A stretch of DNA of 64,000 nt from Vandiemenella viatica (GCA_031002005.1 JARYHS010013631.1:70925832-70989831), one strand, 5' to 3'. Positions 48,501-58,640 are shown, counted from the first letter of the stretch. The notes: generated by a model from the sequence alone, not told the origin. Program-made: numbers and translations.

Positions 48501-51500
48501 TGTGACTTGTTATTATTGCAAAAGCCAGTTTAATTGAAAATTGCAATTGTTTGAAATGGAATGGTGTATCTCTTGGTTTTATATACATAGTATTAGCAAA
48601 TCCTCTCCTATGAATTTGGCAAAAAAGTTTTTACTTTGATTATATTTATTAATAATCTTTTGATTGCCAATCTGTTACCACTGCAAAGACCAAAATGGTC
48701 AATGTTTATGAGAAAAATGGAACATTAAATTCTGCCTCCAACTTTAGTAAATAACAAAATCTTGAACATGGCAGCATCAACAGCAACGGTATTTCTTCAA
48801 TTGTATAATGAAAACACAGCCAAACCTGTTGCATTCATTGAATACTTGCAACAGGTTTGGCTGTGTTTTCATTATACAATTTAGTAAATAAGGCGATTTC
48901 TTCCTTTATCAATGTTTTTAATTTCTGCTTTTAAGGATGTTCATTCTCATAATATTTTATTGAAAAAGCACATTTGTAAGCTTAAAATTTCGTACATATA
49001 TCCACATTTGCCACTTATACAGATGGGAGAAAATTTTAAGCTTCACAGATCCATTTAATTACAGATACCTGTACAAGATTCTCGAGCTGAAACATGCACA
49101 GTCCTAGTTCTGCCATGGTGGGTTTATACATATCTCGCATCTTATATTCTTGCATAAGTTTCACCAATACTGCAAAAGCTTCTTCCTCAGGCATCTAGAA
49201 CATGAATTTACATTTCATAAGACAAAATAATCACATTAAATGAGCAGTAAGGTGATGACATTCAAATTTCAGAAGACGAACTGCTTAACAGGAAAAAATG
49301 GCAAATCTCCTGGGCCAGGTGGAATCAATTTGGAAATTATGAAATATGGTGGTGATAAAGTTGTAAAGCTTATAACAAAATTGTTCAATAAAATATTACA
49401 TGGAGACCCAATACCTAAGGAAATGACATTAGGTTATATTACTATCATATTCAAGAAAGGGGACCGCAAAGTATGTTCAAATTATCGTGGGATTTGTGTT
49501 ATGAATTCATTGATGAAAATTTTTGCCAAACTAATAAAAAATAGATTAGAAACACAGTATAAGACTCAAGGAGAACAATGTGGATTTACGGCAGGTAGGT
49601 CATGTATAGACCACATTTTCACTTTACGACAGCTTCTGGAAAAATACAACGAAAAATCAAAAAATATAGGATTAATTTTCATAGATTTAGAAAAAGTGTA
49701 TGATACTGTCCCAAGAAATTGTTATGGAAAGCATTACGTATATCACATATAGATAACTGCTTAGTAAAAATAATACAACAAATGTACATAAATAACATGC
49801 CAAATAAAAACTGGTCATGGATTATCAAAAAAATTTAAAACAAGTAAAGGTCTGCTGCAAGGATGCCCTATGTCACCAACCCTATTCAAAATTTATATAG
49901 ACGTTAGTTTGAGAACATGGTCTCAAAAGTGTAATAGAATGGGTTTAGAAATAATAGATGGAAAATATCTACATCATTTACTATTTGCTGATTATCAAGT
50001 CGTCATGGCACAAGATGGTGAGGATGCAAATTACATATGTAATCAACTGTCAAAAGAATATAAAAAATGGGGCTTGAAGATTAACTACAAAAAAACAGAA
50101 TATCTTACTAATGATCTGGATGAATTGTACATTATTGGAATAAAAATCAAAAAGGTAAATAACTTTTGTTATTTGGGTTCAATTTTAGAAATAGAAGGAA
50201 AATCGAATATGGAAATCAATAAAAGAATTACTAATGGCCGGAAAGTAATAGGGATGTTAAATTCATTTCTATGGAGCAAGAGTGTTATGAATAGAATGAA
50301 AAGAATTATATTCAAATCATTATTTCAAAGTATAGTCTTATATGGATCAGAAAGCTGGAAAATCAACCAAAAACATATCAAGAAGCTGAAAGCATTAGAA
50401 ATGGATTTCTGGAGAAGATCAGCAAGAATATAATGAAAAGAAAAAGTAAGGAATACTGAAATAATAAGGCTAATGGAAGTGAAAGAAGAAATGTATGATG
50501 TTATAGAACGAAAAAGACTGGAATGGTACGGCCATGTAAGAAGGATGGAAGACATTGGATACCTAAACTGGTACAAGAATGGGAAGTTAAAGGAAGGAGG
50601 AAAAGAGGACGGTCCATGTTTACCTGGCTCCAAAGTGTACAAACAGCAATGAGAAGACTTGGTGCAGAAGAGGAAGATATACACGATCAAAATATCTGGA
50701 GGAATATTTTGAGAAGAAGTCAAGATCTATGTTCTGAATTCTTTATTGTTGTGTTGGAGAGAAACCTCTGTAGTGAGGAAAATCTGTCTTAATAAAAAAA
50801 AAAATTAAGTTCATAATCTAAAGAGCTCATATTGTTAAAATATAGGCCCTGGGGAAATGTCATGGCAATGCTAACTCTGACACACTTTCCTATTAGGTCT
50901 CCAGAAATGTCAAACTATACTTCAGGCTGTGGAATGAGTTATGCTTTAGGTGCTTATAAGAACTAAACTCATGTGTGTTATTACAAATCATAACACTAAA
51001 AGGAATCTAAGTACAGTTTTCTATTACTGACACTGGTAAATGTCTCATGCCTTAAAGCTAAGTTAATAATTAGAAGAGTAAGAAATTACTGAAGCAACCT
51101 ATAAACAAGTGTCTTTTTTTCCTTAACATGTAAAGGAATTATTGAAATTAGCTGCTGAATAACAGCTTCTGCATAAACCATGAACTATGAACATTTACTT
51201 TAATTCTTGAGAAATTACACTTCAGAAATTGAAAATTCAAAACAGATTTTATCCACAATTTTAAACTTTACACTACTAGCTGAAAACAGTTCAAAAAAAT
51301 AAATGGCAAATCATACTGAAAGTCGGGTATTACACAAGGAAAACGTTACAAAAATGAGAAGCGCAGATCTCCTCTGACTGATTTATTTCAGCAAGCCAAT
51401 TTTTTCACTGAGGAAGGAACAGAAACTAACATTCATGTAATTTTATTACACAAATGAAAACGAATAAAATATCTCCTTAATAAAAAAAAAAAAAAAATAG

Positions 51501-54500
51501 CATACAGAATAAACAGTTCTTCCCCAAACTTACCTGCATCAGCAGTAGTCCAACTATGAACCCTGATCCCTGGCAGTAGCCCACTTCACGATCATGTAAT
51601 GAGTAAGCCTTCATGACATTGAACAGACTCTCCTGCCCTAGACCATCTTTCTCCTTAAAGAAGTCATGTTCTGGATATGTGCGAGCTATGTCACGGCGTA
51701 TCACCTGTTTCAAATTTAATTCCATAAGTTTTCAAACTGGCAGATTTTTTAAACGAGATAAATCAGATGTGCATTTTTACTTACATTCTCAGCAATGCCA
51801 TGAGGTGATAATCATATCGAAAGGTAAAATATACCCTCCAATCACCAAAGTTGAAGGGAGGAGGGCAGTACAACAAAAATACTCCACAAACAAACAAAAA
51901 ATTTTGTGTGTTTGTGGAGTGTCTTTAGTTGCTAGTGGCCCTCCTCCCTTCAACCTTGGAGAGAGTGTGTGTATTTTATTTTTATTCAAACTGTTACACA
52001 TAGTAGTGTACAGTATTGATCAGGAATATGTACAACAGTATCATACCTGAAGTTAAATTTAAAACAGAAAATAATGTAAAGAACCAACATAAAGCCATAA
52101 AATAAAGCATTAAATATGAGGTGTGAAAATGATGTTCCCCTACAAAGACATCTAGCACTTCAGTATACCGAGTGTTACAAAAAAATGTATACACACTTTT
52201 AAAGGTCATAGAGAGTTCGTTTTCACGCTTGAGAGGATGAAATTTGGTACAAACGTAGTGTGATGTTTGCTCAATAGGTGCAGCAAGCTAGGGCCGTGAC
52301 GCAGGCAGCGGTGCTTAACTGATATCAACATGGCGGAAGTACGGTTGAACTTTGAAGAGCGTAAGCAATTGTTGAAGTGGTACTGGAAATTTGAGAATGT
52401 GTCTGCTGTCCAGAGACAGTGGAGACGTGAGTTTGGTACAGATCCACCTACATGGTTAACAATTACCCGTATACGTGACAAATTCGAGCTGCATGGAACA
52501 GTGTGTGATGTACACAAAGGCCGATCAGGGCGACCTCGCACAGCTACGAGTGACGAGTCCTCGGCTGCGGTGCTGGAACGCTTTCAGCAGTCGCCACAAA
52601 AATCTACAAGGCAATGTGCGCGTGAGAGTGGTGTAAGTCATGTTAGCGTGCTATGCATTCTGAAGAAAGGCAAGTTTAAAGTGTACATTCCCAGACTGGT
52701 GCAACAGTTAAACGACGACAACTCAGATCGTAGGTTACAATTTTGTGAATGGTTTCGGGACATGGTTAACAATGTTCCGGGATTTGTGGGAAATGTGGTT
52801 TGGTCAGATGAAGCACAGTTCAAGCTCAATGGAACTGTCAACAGACACAATTGTGTGTACTGGGCTGACAATAATCCCCACATCACAGTGGAAACGGCTG
52901 TGAATTTGCCTGGTGTAAATGTGTGGTGCGGATTGACTTGTAGGGGACTCATTAGTCCTTTCCGTTATGAAGGTACTTTAACCGGTGAACTTTATCTGAG
53001 AATGCTTAACGATTCAATTTTACCTGCCATTCATGAACTGTATGGTAATGAGAGGATTTATTATCAAAAAGATGGCGCCCCTGTGCACTACCATAGGGAT
53101 GTAAGAGCATACCTTTATCTACATTTTCCAGAGAATTGGATAGGACGCAGGGGTCCAATCGAGTTTCCTGCGCGTTCTCCAGTTCTAACACCGTTGGACT
53201 TTTACTTATGGGGATCAGTGAAAGACCAGGTGTACAGAAGAAAACCAGATAACCTGAACGAACTTTGGGATGAGATTAGAACAGTGTGCGCAGATACCCC
53301 ACTGGAAACTTTAGCGGTAGTTACCGAATCAGTCGCAACCCGTGTTCAGAAATGCATTGATGCAGAAGGCCATCACTTTGAACACTTAACATAAACATTT
53401 ACCCCAGAAAGTGTATTGGAAACTTCAAACAGACTTATAATCTTACTTTCAGGCTAATAAACATTTTGTATGAAAACGTTTCCATATGTTTTTTCTTCTC
53501 CTGAAGTGTGTATACATTTTTCTGTAACACTCTGTATCATTTACATAAATGACTGTGGTACAAAGCTGACAATATTTTGTGAAATATCGTGCCGTTTCTA
53601 AAGGTGTATGACTCAACAATTCTGGCATAAATCAACTTTTCTCCCATGGTATGCTATACTGGATTTAAATTTAAGGAATGGGCCATTCAGGTTTGTAATA
53701 TCATCCCTTACAAAATCACTTATTAGCTGTAATCTATAAAGATTACAACCATCTATCATAATGAAACCTGGACCCATAATACCTGAAACAAATAAACTGA
53801 GATGTTAAGATCTTCAGTGTTTTGCTTTACACCAACAGTTAAATGAATAAGCATTTGGTATTTTATTGCTTCTCCCCATAACATTGTAAGTCTCTTCTAG
53901 ATAAGAAAGCAGGATTCTGAATTAAATTTTGGGTCACAGAGGAAAGTAAATGACCTCTTTACTACCAATATACTGGCTCCTAAATGATTCAACCAACTCT
54001 CAGGTTTCAGACCAAGTTAAATTAATATTAGACTCCTGGGTGAAAGCTCTAAGACTATTAACTACAGTTCCCTATATCCTCCATATATTAATTTAATGGT
54101 GTTAAAATGAAAATTCAGTCTTGACTTGCCTTTAAATTAAACATTAGCACCCCATTTCATAGCTCAAGTGTTCGCTTCTACCAGATTTTGTCGTAGTAGA
54201 TATAATGAGATATCCTGGCACAACACCCTCTGTGCATGAATACAGACTGTACTCTTAGTGTAACAAGATTAGATACCAAATGCTGTTGTTTGTTTAAGGA
54301 CATAATAAAGGTTACCTCAATAAGACACTGCTTTGAGTTACTTCATCAGGTCAAGATTAAGTGTGACACAATAACAAGCCTCATTTGGGAACCTCTTAGT
54401 CTCAACTAACCAACTCATTGATTATAATATTCCTACTGTATTTCATTGCAGAATTATACCAGTTACATAAAGAAATAGGGGTACAAAAATAATAATCTAA

Positions 54501-57337
54501 TGAAAATTTAACGATAGGAATTATTAAATAATGAATGTATGGATAAAAAAAAATATCATCTGATCAATAAAATTTTAGCAGTTAAATTTTCTTTGAATCA
54601 GTGAAATGCAGGTAAGTGCTTAATTTAATCTTTAACTTTTAAAAGCTGCCATAAAATCAGGAAATTTTTATGTAAGCTGTAGTATGTTCTCTTAATTTAG
54701 AGATAATGGGTGAAAGTGAAGTAAAGTTAAATTAGTCAAACTAAATTTAATAACAGATAAGCTTTTTAAAAACACAGTTTTCATACAAATGCTCTTACCT
54801 TTTCACAAGCAGATGTTGCCTTGATGTAATCTGCGTACTGTTTTTTGACAGGGGAATCATGTGCACCACAAAGTAGTGGCCACACAATTCCTCGAAAGTG
54901 GTGAGGTACTCCCTTGCGAACTTGCTCCTGCACATTAAAAATATGGTAGATTTTAATAAAAATAAACCTTTAGCAAATGACTATTCGTGTACTTTCACTT
55001 AATGATATAAACTCTAAGATACAATCTCCACTAAGCATTATGAATTCGATCTCCAAACTATTATATAGCACATATTTATTAGAATTAAGGAGAAGCTCTG
55101 GATGTCATGCTTTCAATTTGACATCCAGTTACCAAATATATTGGAATGCCAAAAATTAATAAACCAGTACAAAAAGGCACTTTGTTTTTAATGGCACCAA
55201 CAATGACTGATTCACAAATTCAGGAAACTGACTATTAGAAATTAAACACTACAACATGTTTTACACAATTAGAACAAACATTCACTATTTAATACTTGGC
55301 CAGCAGCAGTGATATGTATAAACGGTTCATTAAATCCCAAATATCTCCACAACGGAGTTAAGACTGCTGGATGTGGTTTATCCATCAGATGTGAATGGCA
55401 AACCTGACAGCTCTTTGATGTGTTTCAACAAAAGTAAGGTTTCTCCCTCTCGTTTCAACAACTACAAATTAAATGCTACATGCAAAAAAAAAACAAAAAA
55501 AAATGCAGCTGTCTATACACACAGAATAACATTAGATAAAATGTTCTGGTCGTAAAGAAGGATATTTGCTCCAGAAAAACACACTAGCTAATATTTCTGA
55601 AACTGTTATATTTATAGTACAGATTTGACTTTCTCCAAAAATAAATATTTATTTCCAAACATCAAAAATAGCTGGCAAAGAAAATTCTCATTGAAATATT
55701 AACAATCCCTAAAAATACCATTTTGTAGATTTAGAAACACATGATCAAGAGATTGCAGCATTGTAGAGGATTGAGTTTAAAGCTCAGAGTAGACTATGAT
55801 GGAAAAGAAAAAATGTATGCCACAAAGAATTATGTTTTCATAATTTTTACAAGGAAAAATGAGATCATTTAAAAACTTATAAACAGCAAACTGAAGTATT
55901 AAATGTTTGATACCAGCTTCAAATTATGCAAGAGTTATTTGACAGACTTTAGTCAGAAATTATTATTATTGTGACAGGAATTATCATCTTTAAAAACAGA
56001 ATTGAATTCTTTAATAGCAATATGTTGCATCAATAAATGCTGCTACAAAATGAGTAACAGCGTATGGGAGGAATCTTGTGGTTTGGTAGAACGAGTATAT
56101 CTACACAGATATAATACACATCTTTTAGTGGAAATTTTTGCTGTATACAGCTATCACAAAAAGCAACCATATATAAATTTTAAGAAAATGTATTACAGTA
56201 AATGATACTAAAATCTCTTAAAAGTGTAATATGATAATAGGCTGCAACTTAAGACCCAAACTTGAAAGAAATTATGCAAGGAAAACTGAAGTAATACTTC
56301 ATCCATGTATGCATTACTTATTTCAAATGTCATTTCAATAGTTCAAAATTAATTTTCATAAAACTGCAATTACAATTAAAATAAATTTGTGCTCTCAAAA
56401 TTTTCAACATTTGGATTTAAGATGTTCTACATTTATAAATATTTGATATGAAGATTTGTATGCTTTCTCACTAACCCTAACAAACTGATTCCTTTTCTTC
56501 CAGAATGTCTCCCAGTCATTAGAGATGCGGCCCCATAGGGTCCATGCATCTTCTTCACCATCTTCATTCCTTTCTTGGCTTGAACTGGTCCCTGAAAGAC
56601 AAGAAATTATAAAATAATCCCTTAATTTTAAACAAATTGAATTTAAATCTAACTCTAGAAAACTTAAGGACAAACAATAAATAAGATATATTAGTCATAC
56701 ATCCGATCACTGTCTTCGTATAAGTTCAGTTACAATTAAAACATTAAAATGTAATACCAACTTATTCAAATAAAAAAAAGAGGTAAACTTCCTTCAAATT
56801 TCCCAGTAAGATTTTCTTAATATATAACACAAATCAGAGTCGAACAGTATCCCAAACCAAATAGTCAGCAGTTACATCTCAATTTAAAAAATGACACTAT
56901 TGAATGATAGCTTATTGGTTCCCAAAGTGCTGTAAGGAAAGTTGCCAAATGGTGGGCAAAATGTCACAAAAATAATAATAATAAAAAAATACTTAACTTT
57001 GCCATTCACAAAAATTGTAAATTAATGTAGCATCAAAACTAATTTTCATATAGGGAAATTTTTTCAGTAAATCATATTTTAAATAAAGCAGATGCTCTTT
57101 CAATTTTTGTTAAACTTTATAAAATAACTGAAGCTGTTTGATTTCAAAGCATATTTGTCATAAGAACAACATTCCGATTTCCAAGTAGAAAAAATACAAC
57201 AGTTTATTACATATTACAAATATATGGGTAAACACTTGCCTGATGTTAAGGAAATCTGTGATGTATCCGAGCTCTTTCTGGAATGGCCACTGTTCCCAGA
57301 AAGAGAATTTAATGATTTGGCATCGGCTTCAATGAGC
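27390..57337 (-). CDS. Evi5: Evi5-like Rab GTPase-activating protein (TBC domain plus coiled coils), spliced, exons 2-13; both ends missing
   Basis: Twelve consecutive minus-strand exons join in frame into about 596 residues that I recognise as the Evi5 family (ecotropic viral integration site 5). These are cytoplasmic TBC-domain GTPase-activating proteins for Rab GTPases; fly Evi5 is reported to act on Rab11 in border-cell migration. Order: a Ser-rich linker (HSRKSSDTS), a WTLWGRI..W stretch, the TBC domain over exons 4-9 with the catalytic Arg in IRRDIAR and Gln in GYCQG, the hallmark SSWFLTLF in exon 7, then coiled coils (exons 9-13). Segments: 57240-57337, 56476-56591, 54799-54927, 51534-51704, 49069-49194, 45741-45859, 42577-42691, 39996-40154, 33611-33847, 31238-31411, 29991-30152, 27390-27572. 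All introns are GT-AG except the first shown, which is GC-AG. The first coding exon lies past 64000. Family members are about 800 residues, so 3' exons are missing below 27390, where a 1000-N gap follows. Identity is recognised from memory of family motifs, not from a search. Confidence 0.93.
27573..29990 (-). other. Evi5 intron 12, mostly unassigned
   Basis: A solo SINE-tail motif (aactgttggtcccc near 28816). At 29140-29700, a stretch reads in pieces like a decayed coding repeat (TSFQYRKDAHNV, CAQCDKPDVHHFEEG), which I cannot assign to a family. No intact frame. Confidence 0.4.
29991..30152 (-). CDS. Evi5: Evi5 exon 12 (coiled coil)
   Basis: 54 codons, DKKTLRETTPDNSVAHLQEE to SELIEQWQRHLQ, between attcacag and gtactg. 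Contains the EELIAVKLREAEANLSLKDL helix pattern that recurs in exons 11-13. Confidence 0.9.
31238..31411 (-). CDS. Evi5: Evi5 exon 11 (coiled coil)
   Basis: 58 codons, NSSQQSSLEEVTHHRQ to LRARIQELEE, between gtgccag and gtacgt. Strongly charged alpha-helical sequence. Confidence 0.91.
31905..32400 (+). repeat. ~180-bp tandem array, about three diverged units, Evi5 intron 10
   Basis: The word tttcact(c/t)tgcagcc or a variant recurs near 31921, 32106 and 32284, i.e. periods of about 185 and 178. Each unit also shares cccatcatgc(a/g)c, gcatgttggtagct and gtggtcgac(c/t). The array ends near caaagttgtgggcaccagct followed by agt, which resembles the 3' end of Helitron-like elements. Confidence 0.8.
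33611..33847 (-). CDS. Evi5: Evi5 exon 10 (coiled coil)
   Basis: 79 codons starting RLRTENRLLRQRVELLEAE and ending LLNLTMMMQET at gtaagt. The heptad-like Leu/Glu-rich sequence and the RLRTENRLL signature follow the TBC domain in the family. The intron separating it from exon 9 is about 6.1 kb. Confidence 0.92.
34411..34497 (+). repeat. tRNA-derived SINE head, Evi5 intron 10 region
   Basis: agtggttggcgcagtgcc (A box) and gcaggttccagtctccct (B box) about 35 bp apart, then a T-rich tail. Confidence 0.6.
34675..34940. mobile_element. hAT-type MITE with perfect 8-bp target duplication, Evi5 intron 10
   Basis: 266 bp. The termini are CATGGGCGCCGG and, reversed, CATGGGCCGGCAG. They are flanked by agtgatat on both sides (34667-34674, 34941-34948). 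The subterminal G-rich and C-rich stretches (gggggtgcac, gcaccccctt) are complementary. Non-coding. Confidence 0.88.
35549..35775 (+). repeat. Possible Helitron-like 5' end fragment
   Basis: Starts tctatactattataaatctg, similar to the AT-rich 5' ends of insect Helitron-type repeats. No other diagnostic feature. Low certainty. Confidence 0.3.
36092..36655. mobile_element. 564-bp foldback element with hammerhead-like motifs at both arms, Evi5 intron 9
   Basis: Two long arms (about 36092-36350 and 36395-36655) are reverse complements almost to the centre, which is itself palindromic (atacttgt / acaagtat). Each arm contains a stretch resembling a hammerhead ribozyme core. On the right: CTGAAGA (36554-36560), a GCCC/GGGC pair, then GAAAC (36580-36584) and GCGTATGG. 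On the left, reversed: CTGAGGA (36184-36190) and GAAAC (36060s, i.e. 36160-36164). Stem II pairing next to the core is imperfect by one base, so an active ribozyme is doubtful. No coding frame of note. Confidence 0.75.
38345..38437. repeat. Short palindromic MITE, diverged third copy
   Basis: ccaaagttgaagggag at one end and attcaactttgg at the other, with the ctccac / gtggag core. Same family as 22457-22570 but shorter and at an unrelated site, which shows the family is dispersed. Confidence 0.72.
38480..39760 (-). pseudogene. LINE 3' relic with RNase H and zinc-knuckle remains, Evi5 intron 9
   Basis: Reading the minus strand in broken frames gives SIFSAEIIAKLKAIQC, then MDPRHVGVRGTEAADTIAQG, then KCHQCDDMEDIYLFLLRCKQ. 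These are the RNase H GHxGxxGNExAD region and the CxxC..H..C knuckle that follow reverse transcriptase in some non-LTR elements. Many stops interrupt it. The 5' limit is approximate. Confidence 0.62.
39996..40154 (-). CDS. Evi5: Evi5 exon 9 (end of TBC, start of coiled coil)
   Basis: 53 codons: FFQKDLPPKAEADIDGLMQL, then the YNPKKMKKLEKDY stretch typical of Evi5 and its relatives, ending KTKEQEEMVELR at a gtaggt donor. Phase 0 on both sides. Confidence 0.93.
41460..42018 (-). pseudogene. pogo/Tigger-like transposon relic, C-terminal fragment plus one TIR
   Basis: A 133-codon open frame (41524-41925) is acidic: ISAEDIGEWVVCNLSDPGYE, ILNDDELTESV, LKTVLKWMERQPECDHMQLL. That is the C-terminal tail of Tigger/pogo-type DDE transposases. 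Upstream on the same strand lies ACAGTAGAACTCCAACTATC followed by CGGACTCCGATTATCCGAA (42018 inward), which resembles a Tigger terminal repeat. The DNA-binding and catalytic parts are missing, so this is an internally deleted copy. Confidence 0.65.
42577..42691 (-). CDS. Evi5: Evi5 exon 8 (TBC C-lobe)
   Basis: 115 bp, not visible as a long open frame. It encodes (R)IMDVFLSEGMEIIFKVALAL then LTIGKEELLCLDMEGMLK, which matches the family in order and phase (AG|A, Arg). Acceptor gtttcag; donor gtaggt. Confidence 0.92.
42875..44041. mobile_element. Non-autonomous DNA transposon with GC-rich ends, Evi5 intron 7
   Basis: 1167 bp. The ends are CCAGGGCGCACATTGAGC and, reversed, GGCCGGGTGCACACTGACGC. 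The subterminal parts share cagaaactgtg and gcagggcagcgca blocks in inverted order. The outer flanks are TTAC and TTAG, which could be a decayed TTAA duplication as in piggyBac-like elements. The interior is AT-rich and carries no transposase. Confidence 0.6.
44840..45470 (+). pseudogene. hAT-type transposase relic (C-terminal half)
   Basis: Fragments in several frames read PLPPEPVLTRWTAWVEAVLF and YNEHFEDIEGVVNNFDSG, then IPANIKKLETQGLMLNETVQ, then FCPATSVNVEWSLSTYKNTL followed by RDRRNNLTIEYLERF. The order matches the end of hAT-family transposases and domesticated relatives such as CGGBP1: a TRW block, then the dimerisation region. Stops and frameshifts separate the pieces. The tract after it (45580-45680) has repeated gcatatt words. 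An inactive element, not a host gene. Confidence 0.68.
45741..45859 (-). CDS. Evi5: Evi5 exon 7 (TBC C-lobe)
   Basis: 119 bp, too short to appear as a long open frame. It encodes ELIPDLHMHFQSQSFHTSMY followed by ASSWFLTLFTTALPLPVAC. The SSWFLT(L/I)F motif is conserved in TBC domains. Acceptor ttcag|gag; donor gcag|gttag; ends in phase 2. Confidence 0.92.
46207..46435. mobile_element. Foldback MITE, Evi5 intron 6
   Basis: About 229 bp. The left arm starts aaggaaagggaaataaaccc and runs to gatgagagaaaac; the right arm is its reverse complement with few mismatches (gttttctctcatcacgg to tttccctttcctt). The target duplication is unclear. Non-coding. Confidence 0.75.
46440..48239 (-). other. Evi5 intron 6, single-copy part, nothing recognised
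   Basis: AT-rich DNA with short open frames only. No RNA gene or mobile-element motif could be supported. Confidence 0.6.
48240..48440 (-). repeat. Dispersed repeat (ACTGATCA type), second-arm copy
   Basis: Reads ttacactgatcagcc inward on the minus strand, the same as 25819-25962, and continues past the point where the first arm is cut. The end near 48240 is approximate. Confidence 0.6.
48755..48891 (-). repeat. 137-bp hairpin insertion present only in the second arm
   Basis: Compared with 25495-25520 of the first arm, extra sequence lies between two copies of the 12-bp word tttagtaaataa (48743-48754, 48880-48891). It contains perfect 35-bp inverted arms (48799-48833 and 48847-48881) with a 13-nt loop, plus about 44 unpaired bases. 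Non-coding; in Evi5 intron 6. Confidence 0.9.
49069..49194 (-). CDS. Evi5: Evi5 exon 6, minus-strand gene
   Basis: 126 bp, MPEEEAFAVLVKLM to LENLVQ. This is the last exon shared by the two copies; below 48297 the sequence occurs once only. Confidence 0.92.
49236..50804 (+). mobile_element. 5'-truncated LINE, second-arm copy, further broken
   Basis: Counterpart of 23593-25160, ending in a poly-A tract near 50794-50804. Besides FADY and the double stop it has two extra indels. One base is lost near 49718 (gaaattgtt against gaaatatgtt), and one is gained near 49837 in an A/T run. Together they shift the frame only between those points, so the open frame splits into 49240-49752 and 49870-50433. 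Confidence 0.87.
51534..51704 (-). CDS. Evi5: Evi5 exon 5, minus-strand gene (catalytic fingers)
   Basis: 171 bp. IRRDIAR and GYCQG are both present; the exon ends in LLLMQ at a gtaagt donor. Confidence 0.93.
51845..51959. repeat. Short palindromic MITE, second-arm copy
   Basis: Reverse-complement counterpart of 22457-22570, with small indels. Confidence 0.8.
52168..53534 (+). mobile_element. Complete DD41D mariner, second-arm copy
   Basis: Same element at the same intronic site as 20883-22249, again 1367 bp with TA flanks (52166-52167, 53535-53536) and both TIRs. It is the allelic or duplicated counterpart, not an independent insertion. Confidence 0.93.
52330..53394 (+). CDS. Mariner-like transposase, DD41D, 354 residues, intact (second arm)
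   Basis: Identical to the other copy except that residue 239 is Gly instead of Ser (ELYGNER). D160, D248 and D290 are kept, as is the SPVL variant. It starts with ATG in a favourable context (aacATGg). Confidence 0.92.
   Translation: MAEVRLNFEERKQLLKWYWKFENVSAVQRQWRREFGTDPPTWLTITRIRDKFELHGTVCDVHKGRSGRPRTATSDESSAAVLERFQQSPQKSTRQCARESGVSHVSVLCILKKGKFKVYIPRLVQQLNDDNSDRRLQFCEWFRDMVNNVPGFVGNVVWSDEAQFKLNGTVNRHNCVYWADNNPHITVETAVNLPGVNVWCGLTCRGLISPFRYEGTLTGELYLRMLNDSILPAIHELYGNERIYYQKDGAPVHYHRDVRAYLYLHFPENWIGRRGPIEFPARSPVLTPLDFYLWGSVKDQVYRRKPDNLNELWDEIRTVCADTPLETLAVVTESVATRVQKCIDAEGHHFEHLT
54799..54927 (-). CDS. Evi5: Evi5 exon 4, minus-strand gene (TBC start)
   Basis: 129 bp in phase 0. Encodes EQVRKGVPHHFRG and on to TSACEK, as in the plus-strand copy. 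Confidence 0.92.
56476..56591 (-). CDS. Evi5: Evi5 exon 3, minus-strand gene
   Basis: 116 bp. Same protein as 17767-17882; splice sites cag|gg and agg|gttagt are intact. Confidence 0.91.
57240..57337 (-). CDS. Evi5: Evi5 exon 2, minus-strand gene
   Basis: 98 bp, the same coding sequence as 17020-17117 on the plus strand. The GC donor (gcaagt) is preserved. Confidence 0.9.
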
Positions 57338-58309
57338 CTAAAAAGGTCAAACAGCATTAGCATAAATATTAAATTATTACAGATAAAGTATTTCTTCCAC
57401 ACGACACAAAACAACTATTAATGAAAGTCTACAAAGAATAAACGAAGACAATGACCTGAAACTTGGAAAATGAAGATTTATACTTACGCAGACCTCAAGT
57501 TTTTTACCTCAACAGCAAAAGGATGAGCAACAGTACTGTACATAAACATGATGGAAGTAAGAAGGTACAAGAATATCAATGCCTTATCTTTCAATCCATG
57601 ATATCATGCAGTAGATATGATAAGGTGGTGATTTGTGATTGCTCCACTAAGATATGATTCAGCCACCTCGAGAAAGTTTCAATCAATATTTACACAAGGT
57701 GAGAAAACAGTGCTATGTAAGAAGAGTTTATCCTTGTATCAAAGCATTACAATGAAAATGATCTTTTGTTCTAGATGATATGCACAGTGTTTGATATTTC
57801 ATTTTTTTCAAGTGCCTTGTACAAAAAAACTGTCACATTCACCAGACAAAAAAATTACTTGTGGCATTTTTTATTACTATATAGCAGTTTATCTATAAAT
57901 ATAAGAGTACACTGAAGTAATTTATCAATTACATTTATCAATGTTTCCACTGTAAGTTTCAGAAGCCAAGACATGTACCAGATGCCAGATTCCATCTATT
58001 GTAAATATCAGAATTATGAGATTGGCTGATAAGATCACATTGCCTAACAGCCAAACAGCTTTTGCAGTGTTGTTCAAAATTAATATTTCTGTTTAAGATC
58101 AGCAAAAGATTTTCTGTTAATAAAACTGCAACTAGATTATTGTACATAATTTATGATTACTTAACGTAACTTCTTTAAGAAAGTGTATATTGCAATACAA
58201 GACTACTGAAGTATCCCAACACTGCTCCAAGTTCAGCTCTCTCCCTTATCTCATCACATGACAAATCACCAATTGCACAGCACATTTTATTTTATTTTCA
58301 GCCAGCTGT

Positions 58310-58640
58310 GGACTACGATTATGCAACTTCATCTGAGTTTCCTTCCTCCTTCCCAGTATTCTTTCATTCTCCGACTCGCTCTTGCTTTTTCTTCTTCTGA
58401 GAATACACTCCTTTTCCTAATTTGTGTTTCTTTGGACAGATCCTTTACCTCCACAATTTTTCTTCTGAACACTTCCCTGTTTACAATGTCTTCCGCCTTC
58501 ATTCCACCTTTTCAGATCCTGATGGACTTCTTTCACTCATGGTACTTGAATCTTTCTCCTCTTTAAAATTGAGGGTTTTCTGTGCCATTCTTTCTTGTTC
58601 CATTCCTGTGAAGTCGTCACAAAGTTAATATCCTATCGGT
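58310..58640 (-). pseudogene. Possible LINE polyprotein tail, second-arm copy
   Basis: Reverse-complement counterpart of 15700-16030 with a few substitutions. Confidence 0.4.
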
